NCBI RefSeq assembly: GCF_001038625.1
Contig: NZ_CP011803.1
Span: 1,240,001-1,304,000 of the forward strand
Direction: 5' to 3'
Length of the DNA: 64,000 nucleotides
DNA from: Clostridium carboxidivorans P7
GTDB taxonomy: Bacteria; Bacillota; Clostridia; Clostridiales; Clostridiaceae
The position numbers and the translations under genes are program-made. This document shows positions 9,497-17,313 of this stretch, one piece after another. The notes beneath the pieces are model-generated. The model ran no database searches, had not been told where the DNA came from, and was given only the letters and a program-made list of their open reading frames with translations. Numbering within the stretch: the first letter of the stretch is position 1; every line of letters begins with the position of its first letter.

Positions 9497-10822
9497 ATGA
9501 AAAATGTAAAAGAATTTATAAAGGTTAAAGGAATTACAAAATATTTTGGTGGCTCAGATAAGCCTACTTTAGAAGATATAAATTTAACTATAAATGAAGG
9601 TGAATTCATAGCTATATTAGGGCCTTCTGGATCAGGCAAATCAACACTACTTAGAACTATAACAGGATTAGTAAAGCCAGATTGTGGTGAAGTGATTTTT
9701 GATGGTAAGAAGGTAACTGGAGTAAATCCTTATGCTTCTATAGTTTTTCAAACCTTTGCACTTTATCCATGGCTTACTGTTAGTGAAAATGTAGAGCTAG
9801 GTCTTAAGGCTAAGGGATTTCCAAAAGATTATACAAAAAGAAAAGCTGAAGAACTTATAAGTCTTATAGGTCTTGATGGATTTGAGGAGGCGTATCCAAA
9901 GGAGCTTTCAGGAGGAATGAGGCAAAGGGTGGGGTTTGCTAGGGCATTAGCAGTAGAACCAAGGCTTTTATGCTTGGATGAACCTTTTTCAGCATTAGAC
10001 TTTTTAACTGCTGAAAATTTAAGAACGGAGTTAGTTGAATTGTGGCAGGAAAAAAGGATGCCTATAAAAAGTATAATAATGATTACTCATGGTATTGAAG
10101 AGGCAGTACTTATGGCAGACAAAATTGTAATGCTCAGCAGAAATCCTGCACATGTGGTTGCTGAGATTAAAGTAGATCTTCCTCATCCAAGAAACAGAAA
10201 ATCACCTGAATTTGAAAAAATAGTTGATAGTGTTTATAAGTTATTAATTCAAGGTAAAACTGCTAATAATGAAGAAAATAAATTAAGCAAAAGTGTAAAT
10301 TTAGGTAAAGAAAAGGGAGAAGGTGGAGAAAAGCCTATTCAAATTCCTGATGCTCATGTTGGTGTGATGTCTGGTCTACTTGAACTTATAGATGATAACG
10401 GTGGTAAGATGGATATATATCAGCTAGGAGGAAATTTAATGATGGAAATAGATGATCTTCTTCCTAATATAGAGGGCATATCTATGCTTAATTTTGCGGA
10501 GGTAAAAGAAGGAGATATTTTTATAACTGAACTTGGTAAAAAATTTGTGGAGTTAGATAAAGATGAAAGCAAAGAACTATTTAAAAAACAGCTAGAGGGT
10601 ATATCTACATTTCAATTAATAATGAATGTATTAAATAATAAAAAAAATCACACAATGAAGGAAGAATTTTTTAAGGAGTTATTGAAGCAGCATTTTCCAC
10701 ATCATGAAATTGAAGGAATGATGGATATTATAATTGATTGGGGTAGATATGCTGAATTGTTTACTTATGATCATGATTCAGAAGAGCTCTATTTGGATTT
10801 AGAGGAAAAACAAGTAATTTAA
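9497..10822 (+). CDS. ABC transporter ATPase with C-terminal AAA-associated domain
   Basis: A 441-residue ATPase partner of the fused permease. Residues 1-250 are a NitT/TauT-type nucleotide-binding domain: Walker [10 protein letters not shown] (about 42-50), signature LSGGMRQRVGFARAL, Walker B LLCLDEPFSALD, switch histidine in MITHG. Residues about 285-435 form an extra C-terminal domain like the AAA-associated C-terminal domain (PF09821 type) found on some clostridial and archaeal ATPases of this group; it could be regulatory. Ribosome binding site AAAGGGGTGGG precedes the ATG. Same operon as the M-box-controlled permease. Transport function is certain; the substrate is not. Confidence 0.88.
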   Translation: MKNVKEFIKVKGITKYFGGSDKPTLEDINLTINEGEFIAILGPSGSGKSTLLRTITGLVKPDCGEVIFDGKKVTGVNPYASIVFQTFALYPWLTVSENVELGLKAKGFPKDYTKRKAEELISLIGLDGFEEAYPKELSGGMRQRVGFARALAVEPRLLCLDEPFSALDFLTAENLRTELVELWQEKRMPIKSIIMITHGIEEAVLMADKIVMLSRNPAHVVAEIKVDLPHPRNRKSPEFEKIVDSVYKLLIQGKTANNEENKLSKSVNLGKEKGEGGEKPIQIPDAHVGVMSGLLELIDDNGGKMDIYQLGGNLMMEIDDLLPNIEGISMLNFAEVKEGDIFITELGKKFVELDKDESKELFKKQLEGISTFQLIMNVLNNKKNHTMKEEFFKELLKQHFPHHEIEGMMDIIIDWGRYAELFTYDHDSEELYLDLEEKQVI

Positions 10823-10928
10823 ATATTTTTGAAGGGTCAATGACAAAATGGTATAATTATCTAGATAGCAGTGTAAATTTTGTATTTTACAGGATATGAT
10901 GGGATATTAGTGAATTGGAGGAACTAAA

Positions 10929-11747
10929 ATGAAAAATTTTGTAACAACTTATTGGTTAAAGAAACATATTGAAGATGCCAATTTAATAATTGTAGATTGT
11001 AGAGGAGATTTACTTGATGAAAATTATGGCAGAAGGGTTTATGAACAAGGACATTTAAAAGGAGCCAAGTTTATAAATTTGAGTAAGCAATTATCCTCTG
11101 CAGCTGGTGAACATGGTGGAAGAAATCCGCTGCCTGAAATTGATGATTTTAAAAACACAATTGAAGGCTTGGGGATAAATAATGATACTGTAGTAGTAGC
11201 TTATGATGAATATAAAATTGCAGGTGCTGCAAGATTTTGCTGGATGCTAAGACATATAGGACATCAATGTAATTATGTTTTAGATGGTGGAATAGATAAA
11301 TGGATAAGTGATGAAAATGATATTTCAACGGATGAGTTAGAAGTATCAAAAAAAGGTGATTTTAAAATAAGTATAAATGAAAATTTAAAAACAAATATGA
11401 AACATATAAATGAAGTAAAATTAAATCCTGAAACTTTGGTAATAGATTCAAGAACGGAAATAAGATATAGTGGAAAAAATGAGCCAATAGATAAAATAGC
11501 AGGACATATAAAAGGCGCTCTAAATTACTATTGGAAAGACAACTTAAATGATGATAATACCATTAAAGATATATCATATTTAAAGGAAAGGTTTAAAAAT
11601 TCATTTGGCAAAAAAGAAGTTATAGTATATTGTGGTTCTGGCATAGATGCTGCTTTTAATTTTTTGGCATTAGATGAAATTGACGTAAAAGCAAAACTTT
11701 ATGTTGGAAGCTGGAGTGATTGGATAACTTATAAGAAAAATATTTAG
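10929..11747 (+). CDS. Two-domain sulfurtransferase (rhodanese / 3-mercaptopyruvate sulfurtransferase family)
   Basis: A 272-residue protein of two rhodanese domains. The N-terminal one (about 1-130) lacks a catalytic cysteine at the loop; the C-terminal one (about 145-270) carries the active-site loop VIVYCGSGIDA with Cys235, which would hold the persulfide. It transfers sulfur from thiosulfate or 3-mercaptopyruvate to an acceptor such as cyanide or a thiol in the cytoplasm; the CGSG loop resembles mercaptopyruvate-type enzymes but does not prove the donor. GGAGG precedes the ATG. It starts 107 bases after the ABC ATPase and ends ten bases before the DUF1287 gene, so it may share a transcript with both. 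Confidence 0.88.
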   Translation: MKNFVTTYWLKKHIEDANLIIVDCRGDLLDENYGRRVYEQGHLKGAKFINLSKQLSSAAGEHGGRNPLPEIDDFKNTIEGLGINNDTVVVAYDEYKIAGAARFCWMLRHIGHQCNYVLDGGIDKWISDENDISTDELEVSKKGDFKISINENLKTNMKHINEVKLNPETLVIDSRTEIRYSGKNEPIDKIAGHIKGALNYYWKDNLNDDNTIKDISYLKERFKNSFGKKEVIVYCGSGIDAAFNFLALDEIDVKAKLYVGSWSDWITYKKNI

Positions 11748-11757
11748 GAGATAAAAA

Positions 11758-12483
11758 ATGAGAAAAAAGTTCTTTATAATATTTTTAATTTTCATTTGTT
11801 TAAGTATTATAGGATTCAAATTTTGGGCTCAGAAAAGCGCATTTTATAGTAAAAATACAAAAGAAGTACAAACTAAAAGTACAACTAGTGAAAAAAAACA
11901 AGAAACAATTAATGAAAAATTAAAGAAAGAAATTGCAGTAATAAATTCAGATAAAGATAAAAGCGTTATAAAAAATCGGGAAGCTATAGTTGTTGGGGCA
12001 AGGAAGGAAGCAGAAAAGAAAGTAAAATATAAAAGTGAATATTATGTAGGTGGATATCCACCAGATAATGAAGGAGTATGTACTGATTTAGTATGGAGAG
12101 CTTTTAAGGATGCAGGATACAATTTGAAAGATATGGTAGATGAGGATATAAGAAATCATCCTGGTGACTATAAAAGAATTGAAGGAAAACCAGACCCTAA
12201 TATAGATTTTAGAAGAGTACCTAATCTTTATGTTTATTTTAAAAAATATGCAACAAGTATTACCACTGAGTTGAAACCTAACGATATAAAGAATTTAAAG
12301 GAATGGCAGCCAGGAGATATCATAACTTTTGATCACAGTGAACACATAGCTATAGTTTCTGATAAAAGAAGGACGGATGGTGTTCCCTATATAATACATA
12401 ATGCACCACCTTATGCTAGAGAAGGTGATGAAATTATGTATTGGATGCCAAGAATAACAGGTCATTTTAGGTTTCCTAAATAA
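11758..12483 (+). CDS. Membrane-anchored DUF1287 protein (NlpC/P60-like fold)
   Basis: A 241-residue exported or membrane-anchored protein: one N-terminal hydrophobic helix (about 4-24), a charged linker rich in Lys and Glu to about residue 85, then the DUF1287 domain. Its conserved cysteine (Cys108 in GVCTDLVWRAF) and histidine in HSEHIAIVSD have the order of NlpC/P60-type cysteine hydrolases. Substrate is unknown; a cell wall or surface role is inferred from location. It is ten bases downstream of the rhodanese gene and is followed by a hairpin. Confidence 0.82.
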   Translation: MRKKFFIIFLIFICLSIIGFKFWAQKSAFYSKNTKEVQTKSTTSEKKQETINEKLKKEIAVINSDKDKSVIKNREAIVVGARKEAEKKVKYKSEYYVGGYPPDNEGVCTDLVWRAFKDAGYNLKDMVDEDIRNHPGDYKRIEGKPDPNIDFRRVPNLYVYFKKYATSITTELKPNDIKNLKEWQPGDIITFDHSEHIAIVSDKRRTDGVPYIIHNAPPYAREGDEIMYWMPRITGHFRFPK

Positions 12484-12487
12484 GGAC

Positions 12488-12522
12488 AACCTTTGGGGAT
12501 ACACCTAGTATCTCCAAAGGTT
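12488..12522 (+). terminator. Hairpin after the DUF1287 gene
   Basis: AACCTTTGGGGATAC and GTATCTCCAAAGGTT form a 15-base stem with a five-base loop and one G-U pair. There is no clear T run, so termination may be partial or the hairpin may protect the 3' end. Confidence 0.6.
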
Positions 12523-12588
12523 ATTACAGAAACCATAAAGCTTTGTTATTGATTATGTAATTTGAATATTAAAAATATAAAGAATATA

Positions 12589-12641
12589 TTGACAAACACT
12601 ATACATCACATTATAATATTATCAAGATAACTAATTAGTTA
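12589..12641 (+). promoter_or_regulatory. Consensus promoter with overlapping 14-bp palindromic operator
   Basis: TTGACA (12589-12594), exactly 17 bases, TATAAT (12612-12617). The perfect palindrome TAACTAATTAGTTA (12628-12641) lies at about +4 to +17, a typical repressor position; its shape is MarR-like. No repressor gene is adjacent. Confidence 0.8.
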
Positions 12642-13180
12642 CTAAAAAATATTAACCAAAATGTACTTTTAGTTTTTACAAGTAGGTATTTTAAAACTGA
12701 AAGTAAATAAAAATGAAAAGGGGTGAGTCCACCAAAACAGTAGGTTAACCAAATGTGTGATTAAATTAATTTTTAAGTCAAGATCTCAAGTTAAATCTAT
12801 TTTTAAAAAATTCTAACTCGATATTTTAGTTCTTAGTTTAATTAAACTTATGTGTCTTTTGTTTATTTAGAAATTTAATAGTTAAGTATGGATTCTAGTT
12901 CAATGAGTTTAGTCTTAAGAATTTAGGTTAGAAAGAAAATTAAAATAGTCAGTAAGCTTTAAATTTAAGTTAATGAGAGTTAAGTGTAAATGTATTATAA
13001 AAATTTTTCTTACTATAGTGAGGATTGAGTTACAAAGTTAATTAGTCAAATTAAATTGAAAAATTTAGATGTCACGTTTAGGAAAATGTTTAAGGTGAGT
13101 ATTATTTGAAAAATGAGTTGGTAAAAGGATAGAAACCAGAATACCTAATTTATATTATAGGTAATCTGGTTTCTGTTTTG
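12624..13180 (+). ncRNA. Candidate ~560-nt non-coding transcript
   Basis: A transcript from the consensus promoter would run to a strong terminator at 13131-13180 with no frame longer than 22 codons and none with a convincing ribosome binding site. The longest start-stop frames (about 12711, 12890 and 12973) give 11-22 residues with no recognisable product. The sequence is A/T-rich with recurring AGTTAA-like words and does not match a large RNA class I can recall (not tmRNA, RNase P, 6S, OLE or a group I/II intron by the motifs I know). A decayed gene is an alternative. Confidence 0.45.
13131..13180 (+). terminator. Strong rho-independent terminator
   Basis: AGAAACCAGAATACCTA (13131-13147) pairs with TAGGTAATCTGGTTTCT (13158-13174), 16 of 17 positions, followed by GTTTTGTTATTTT. 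Confidence 0.88.
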
Positions 13181-13247
13181 TTATTTTAACTTTTAAAATG
13201 CTTTGCTTATATTAAGTACAAATTTTGTATATGCGAAAATTGAGTAA

Positions 13248-13388
13248 CTACTTATTATTTGTTTTGTGATTATTATTTTTGCCAGTAGCATTGTTATCAG
13301 TATTTAAGGAATGTATACTAGTGCTATTTCCCATATTTTCTATAGCTTTGTTCATTTTTACATTTTTATCTTTTTTATTTCTATTCAT
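13248..13388 (-). CDS. Small hydrophilic protein, 46 residues, Asn/Lys-rich
   Basis: An ATG at 13386-13388 with a strong AAAGGAG ribosome binding site opens a 46-codon frame. The product begins MNRNKKDKNVKMNKAIENMG and continues with Asn, Lys, Ser and Thr; it has no membrane segment or signal peptide and no motif I recognise. A TATAAT box is placed upstream (about 13430-13436) on the minus strand. It lies alone between the candidate non-coding RNA and the uvrA-like gene. Amino acid composition may simply reflect low GC, but start signals are good. Confidence 0.6.
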   Translation of the reverse strand: MNRNKKDKNVKMNKAIENMGNSTSIHSLNTDNNATGKNNNHKTNNK

Positions 13389-13509
13389 AAATTTATACTC
13401 CTTTCAATAATAAAAGTTATTAATGTATATTCATTATACACTATAGGATTTACATATTAGCTATGAATATGTATGTTAGAAGAAATTACATATAATCCAA
13501 AATTATGTG

Positions 13510-13540
13510 TTGACTCTCCCGTTACAGGAGAATATATACT
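13510..13540 (+). promoter_or_regulatory. MerR-type promoter with 19-bp spacer for the UvrA-like gene
   Basis: TTGACT (13510-13515) and TATACT (13535-13540) are separated by 19 bases, too long for normal sigma-A use, and the spacer holds an inverted repeat TCTCC-N7-GGAGA. This layout is the hallmark of promoters twisted open by a MerR-family activator such as BmrR or Mta. No MerR gene is in the window near it. Confidence 0.75.
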
Positions 13541-13553
13541 TATTAAATGAATG

Positions 13554-13585
13554 GAAAATAACTAGTAATTATGCTAGTTATTTTC
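13554..13585 (+). terminator. Leader hairpin, possible attenuator
   Basis: GAAAATAACTAG and CTAGTTATTTTC form a perfect 12-base stem with an eight-base loop, followed by TTTC. It lies in the leader between the MerR-type promoter and the uvrA-like start codon, where it could reduce read-through. Confidence 0.5.
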
Positions 13586-13628
13586 TTTCAAATGCCCAAA
13601 AGATACATTAAGAAAGAAGGATTATTTT

Positions 13629-15869
13629 ATGCATATTCATTTAAAAGGACTTAGACAAAATAATTTAAAAAATATATCTATAAGTATTCCTAAGGAAAGG
13701 ATTGTGGTATTTACAGGTGTTTCGGGATCAGGAAAATCAAGCATTGTATTTGACACAATTGCAGCAGAATCTCAAAGACAGATGAATGAAACTTATCCAG
13801 CATTTATAAGAGGTAGACTTCCTAAGTATGAAAAACCTCATGCAGATTATATAGATAACCTTACAGCATCAGTTATTGTAGATCAAACAAGGCTTGGGGG
13901 AAATGCACGTTCAACAGTTGGAACGATTTCAGATTTATATGCAAGCTTACGACTGCTTTTTTCAAGAATAGGAATACCAAAGGTTGGAACTGCATCATAT
14001 TTTTCTTTTAATGATCCCAAGGGTATGTGTAAAAAGTGTGCGGGAATTGGTAAAGTTACTGTAATTGATATGGAAGCCATGCTAGATAAGAGCAAGTCAT
14101 GGATAGAGGGCTGTGTAAAGGATTCTTTGTATGCACCTGGAAGCTGGTATTGGAAGAAGTACAAAGAGTCAGGAATATTTGATATGAAAAAGCCTCTTAA
14201 TGAATTTTCAAAGGAGGAATATAATCTTCTAATGTATGGTTCAAGAGATGGAAAGAGTGAACAGGAATATCCTCAAATTGAGGGATTATATAATCATTAT
14301 ACTCGTTTATATTTAAAAAGAGATACCAGCAATATGAGTAAACATACAAAAAAGAAGTCAGAAAACCTTATAAAAGAAGAACTATGTCCAGTCTGTAGGG
14401 GAAAACGACTTAATGAAGAAGTGTTAAATTGTAAAATAAAAGGATATTCCATTGCAGATATGTGTGAAATGGAATTTATAGAACTTTTAAGAGTACTTAA
14501 AACTGTTGATGATAAAAGAACGGCTACAATAGTACAATCTATATGTAGTGGTTTGAAAAGAATGATAGATATAGGATTACCTTATCTTCATTTAAATAGA
14601 GAATCTTCTACCTTATCAGGGGGTGAAGCTCAACGTGTTAAGTTAGTTAGATATATGGGAAGTAGTCTTACAGGAATGACATATATATTTGATGAACCAA
14701 GTACAGGACTTCATCCAAGGGATGTAAATAGAATGAATCAGCTGCTAATAAAATTGAGAGATAAGGGAAACACAGTGCTTGTAGTGGAACATGACAAAGA
14801 TGTAATTTCTATTGGAGATGAAATAATTGATGTAGGTCCATGTGCGGGAAAAGAAGGTGGAAATATTGTATTTCAAGGAAGTTATAAAGAATTATTGCAG
14901 GCAGATACGTTGACTTCAAAAGCCATGAAAATAAATGTACCCCTTAAGGAAAAAGTTAGGAAGGTGCAGGGATATTTTCCTATTGAAAATGCAAAATTGC
15001 ACAATCTTAAAAATATAAATGTTAATATTCCAAAGAATGTAATGACTGTGGTAACAGGTGTGGCAGGTTCTGGAAAAAGCACTTTAATATCTCAAGTATT
15101 TGCTGAAATATATAAGGAAGATGTGATAAAAGTAGATCAAGGACCAATAACAGCTACAAACCGTTCTACGCCAGCTACATTTTTAGGTTTTTTTGATGAA
15201 ATTCGAAAGCTATTTGCAAGTGAAAATGAAGTAGATGAAGGGTTATTTAGTTTCAATTCAAAGGGTGCATGTCCAGTTTGCAAAGGGAAAGGTGTTATTG
15301 TAACTGAGTTAGTATTTATGGATCCTGTTATAACAGAATGTGAAGCATGCAGTGGGAGCAGATATGGTGAGAAAGCTTTATCTTACAGATACAAGGAAAA
15401 GAATATAGTAGAGGTACTATCTATGACAGTGGAGGAAGCACTAATATTTTTTGAAGATAAAAAGATAAGAAAGACTTTACAGGCAATGAAAGAAGTAGGA
15501 TTATCATATATGACATTAGGGCAGCCACTTCAAACATTATCTGGTGGTGAAAGGCAGCGCATGAAGCTGGCAAAATATATAAACAAGAAAGGGAACATTT
15601 ATATACTAGATGAACCAACTACAGGTTTGCACATTTCGGACATTAATAAACTGCTGCAGCTTTTTGAAAAAATGGTTGATAGGGAAAATACAGTTATTAT
15701 CATTGAACATAATATTGAAGTTATGAAACAAGCTGATTGGATTATTGATATAGGACCAGATGGAGGCAAAAATGGTGGTCAGGTAGTATTTGAAGGAACT
15801 CCAAAGGAAATGTTAGAGAAAAGTAATACAATTACTGCTAAATGTTTAAGAAAAGAAATAGCTGGTTAA
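13629..15869 (+). CDS. UvrA-like ATPase, short (class II) form
   Basis: A 746-residue relative of the DNA damage recognition ATPase UvrA, roughly 200 residues shorter than standard UvrA. Two ABC-type domains are present: Walker A TGVSGSGKSS near residue 31 and TGVAGSGKST near 480; signatures LSGGEAQRVKLVRY and LSGGERQRMKLAKY; Walker B regions IFDEPSTGLHP and ILDEPTTGLHI. Zinc-binding CxxC pairs occur in CKKCAGIGK, CPVCRGKR, CPVCKGKG and CEACSGS. The shortening falls mainly in the first half, where standard UvrA holds the UvrB-binding domain, as in class II UvrA (UvrA2/DrrC-like) proteins linked to drug tolerance. MerR-type promoter upstream supports drug-induced expression. Role in repair versus resistance is open. 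Confidence 0.85.
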   Translation: MHIHLKGLRQNNLKNISISIPKERIVVFTGVSGSGKSSIVFDTIAAESQRQMNETYPAFIRGRLPKYEKPHADYIDNLTASVIVDQTRLGGNARSTVGTISDLYASLRLLFSRIGIPKVGTASYFSFNDPKGMCKKCAGIGKVTVIDMEAMLDKSKSWIEGCVKDSLYAPGSWYWKKYKESGIFDMKKPLNEFSKEEYNLLMYGSRDGKSEQEYPQIEGLYNHYTRLYLKRDTSNMSKHTKKKSENLIKEELCPVCRGKRLNEEVLNCKIKGYSIADMCEMEFIELLRVLKTVDDKRTATIVQSICSGLKRMIDIGLPYLHLNRESSTLSGGEAQRVKLVRYMGSSLTGMTYIFDEPSTGLHPRDVNRMNQLLIKLRDKGNTVLVVEHDKDVISIGDEIIDVGPCAGKEGGNIVFQGSYKELLQADTLTSKAMKINVPLKEKVRKVQGYFPIENAKLHNLKNINVNIPKNVMTVVTGVAGSGKSTLISQVFAEIYKEDVIKVDQGPITATNRSTPATFLGFFDEIRKLFASENEVDEGLFSFNSKGACPVCKGKGVIVTELVFMDPVITECEACSGSRYGEKALSYRYKEKNIVEVLSMTVEEALIFFEDKKIRKTLQAMKEVGLSYMTLGQPLQTLSGGERQRMKLAKYINKKGNIYILDEPTTGLHISDINKLLQLFEKMVDRENTVIIIEHNIEVMKQADWIIDIGPDGGKNGGQVVFEGTPKEMLEKSNTITAKCLRKEIAG

Positions 15870-15875
15870 AGAATA

Positions 15876-15904
15876 AGCAGATTTGAATTTCATTCAAATC
15901 TGCT
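15876..15904 (+). terminator. Bidirectional terminator
   Basis: AGCAGATTTGAAT and ATTCAAATCTGCT make a perfect 13-base stem with a three-base loop between convergent genes. The T run is weak on either strand. Confidence 0.7.
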
Positions 15905-15919
15905 AAGTTTCTTGATAGG

Positions 15920-17089
15920 TTAATTACTTGTTGTAGTTCCAGTTGATCCTCCACTAGATGTTTTTTGGTCTGTGTTTCCAGTTGATCCTCCAGTTGAGGT
16001 TTTTGAACCTGTATTTCCACTTGAATCACCAGTAGATGCCTTTGAATCTGCATTTTTGGTTGTTCCTTCAGTAGATGCCTTTGAATCTGTATTTTTACTT
16101 GTCCCTTCTGTAGATGCCTTCGAACCTGTATTTCCACTTGAATCACCAGTAGGTGCCTTTAAATCTGCATTTTTAGTTGATTCATTATTAGCTGCTTTTG
16201 AATTTTCAGTTGCTTTTTCATTAGATGTCTTTGAGTTTGCATTCCCAGTTGACTTTCCATTAGATGTTTTTGAACTTGCATTTTTGGTTGATCCTCCAGA
16301 TGAATTTTTAGCATCGATGGATTGAGAAGGAACTATAGTTTTTTCATTAGAACTTGATGCATTATTAGGTGTTCCTTTAAAGTAAGATTTTGCTAAAACT
16401 CCAACAAATACAAGTAAAGCAATAGAAACAACAACTATTATTCCTTTTTTACTTTTACTAGGTTTTTTATTTTTATAAGGTGTTTTTCTATTTCCTCTGT
16501 TTAAGTTTCTCTCATCAATTAATGGTCTATCCATAATCATTGTAAAGTCATTTTTTTCATTAGGAGCCATTGGCTCAGTTTTTTTCGACGTATTAGACAT
16601 TGAATTACTTATATTTTTAGGTATACTAAACAGCGTATACAATAATCCATTTTGCTTTAAAGACTCTATCTGTTTAAAATTTTCAGGTGATCTTAGTATA
16701 ATAGCTGGCTTATTCATTTTATATTCATTATCGGAATATACTGTAACCGAAAATTTATCATCCTTACTTAAAAAAGGAATATATATATCCAAAGTGTTAT
16801 TATTTATTGAAGAATCGAATTTTAAACCCTTTGTTATTTTTGCATTTGTAAATCTCAAATTAGCTTGAGAACTTTGTATATATAGTGTTAAATCATGAAT
16901 TGTCTTATTTGATACATTACTAACATTAACAATATATGCACAAAGTTTTTTATTACTAATTCTTACAGGCATAGAACTTTTTATAGCACACAATATTCTA
17001 GGTGCCAAGTTTTTATAATACTCTAACAGTAAACCAGATATAAATGATATTATTATAGTTATAATTGCAGTCTTTATAATGTTTGCCAT
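15920..17089 (-). CDS. Two-helix membrane protein with Ser/Thr/Gly-rich 13-residue tandem repeats
   Basis: A 389-residue protein of unknown function. A hydrophobic helix spans about residues 4-24, followed by a 190-residue region with beta-rich character and a basic stretch, a second helix at about 214-235 ('IVVVSIALLVFVGVLA'), then a tail of about 150 residues. The tail ends in tandem units of 13 residues such as SKASTEGTTKNAD, SKASTGDSSGNTG and SKTSTGGSTGNTD. Positive charges flank both helices on the middle-domain side, so I infer a cytoplasmic middle domain and an exposed C-terminal tail, which could be glycosylated or cross the wall. It is convergent with the uvrA-like gene and stands alone. 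Confidence 0.7.
   Translation of the reverse strand: MANIIKTAIITIIISFISGLLLEYYKNLAPRILCAIKSSMPVRISNKKLCAYIVNVSNVSNKTIHDLTLYIQSSQANLRFTNAKITKGLKFDSSINNNTLDIYIPFLSKDDKFSVTVYSDNEYKMNKPAIILRSPENFKQIESLKQNGLLYTLFSIPKNISNSMSNTSKKTEPMAPNEKNDFTMIMDRPLIDERNLNRGNRKTPYKNKKPSKSKKGIIVVVSIALLVFVGVLAKSYFKGTPNNASSSNEKTIVPSQSIDAKNSSGGSTKNASSKTSNGKSTGNANSKTSNEKATENSKAANNESTKNADLKAPTGDSSGNTGSKASTEGTSKNTDSKASTEGTTKNADSKASTGDSSGNTGSKTSTGGSTGNTDQKTSSGGSTGTTTSN
15930..16290 (-). repeat. 39-bp degenerate tandem repeats inside the membrane protein gene
   Basis: Recurring words such as GTAGATGCCTTTGAATCTG and TTCCAGTTGATCCTCCA mark units of about 39 bases, encoding the 13-residue repeats. Length variation by slippage between strains is likely. 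Confidence 0.65.
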
Positions 17090-17313
17090 ATTAATTTTCG
17101 CTTCCTTACTTTTTAATTACCTACTAAATTATAAAGTAGATATATATTTGTGTCAAACTTAAAAATTACTTATAATATGTCTAAAAATTTGTATATATCA
17201 CAAATAAAAATCTTATAGCTAAGATTTAAAATCAATACATATATTTTTTAAGTTCTTAATACAGTATATATGTATTGAGATAAAAATAGAAGTTAAAGAA
17301 GCTGTTGCTTAAT

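Noticed and set aside
12711..12746. Eleven-codon peptide gene inside the candidate non-coding RNA
   Set aside because: No ribosome binding site at usual spacing; too short to support.
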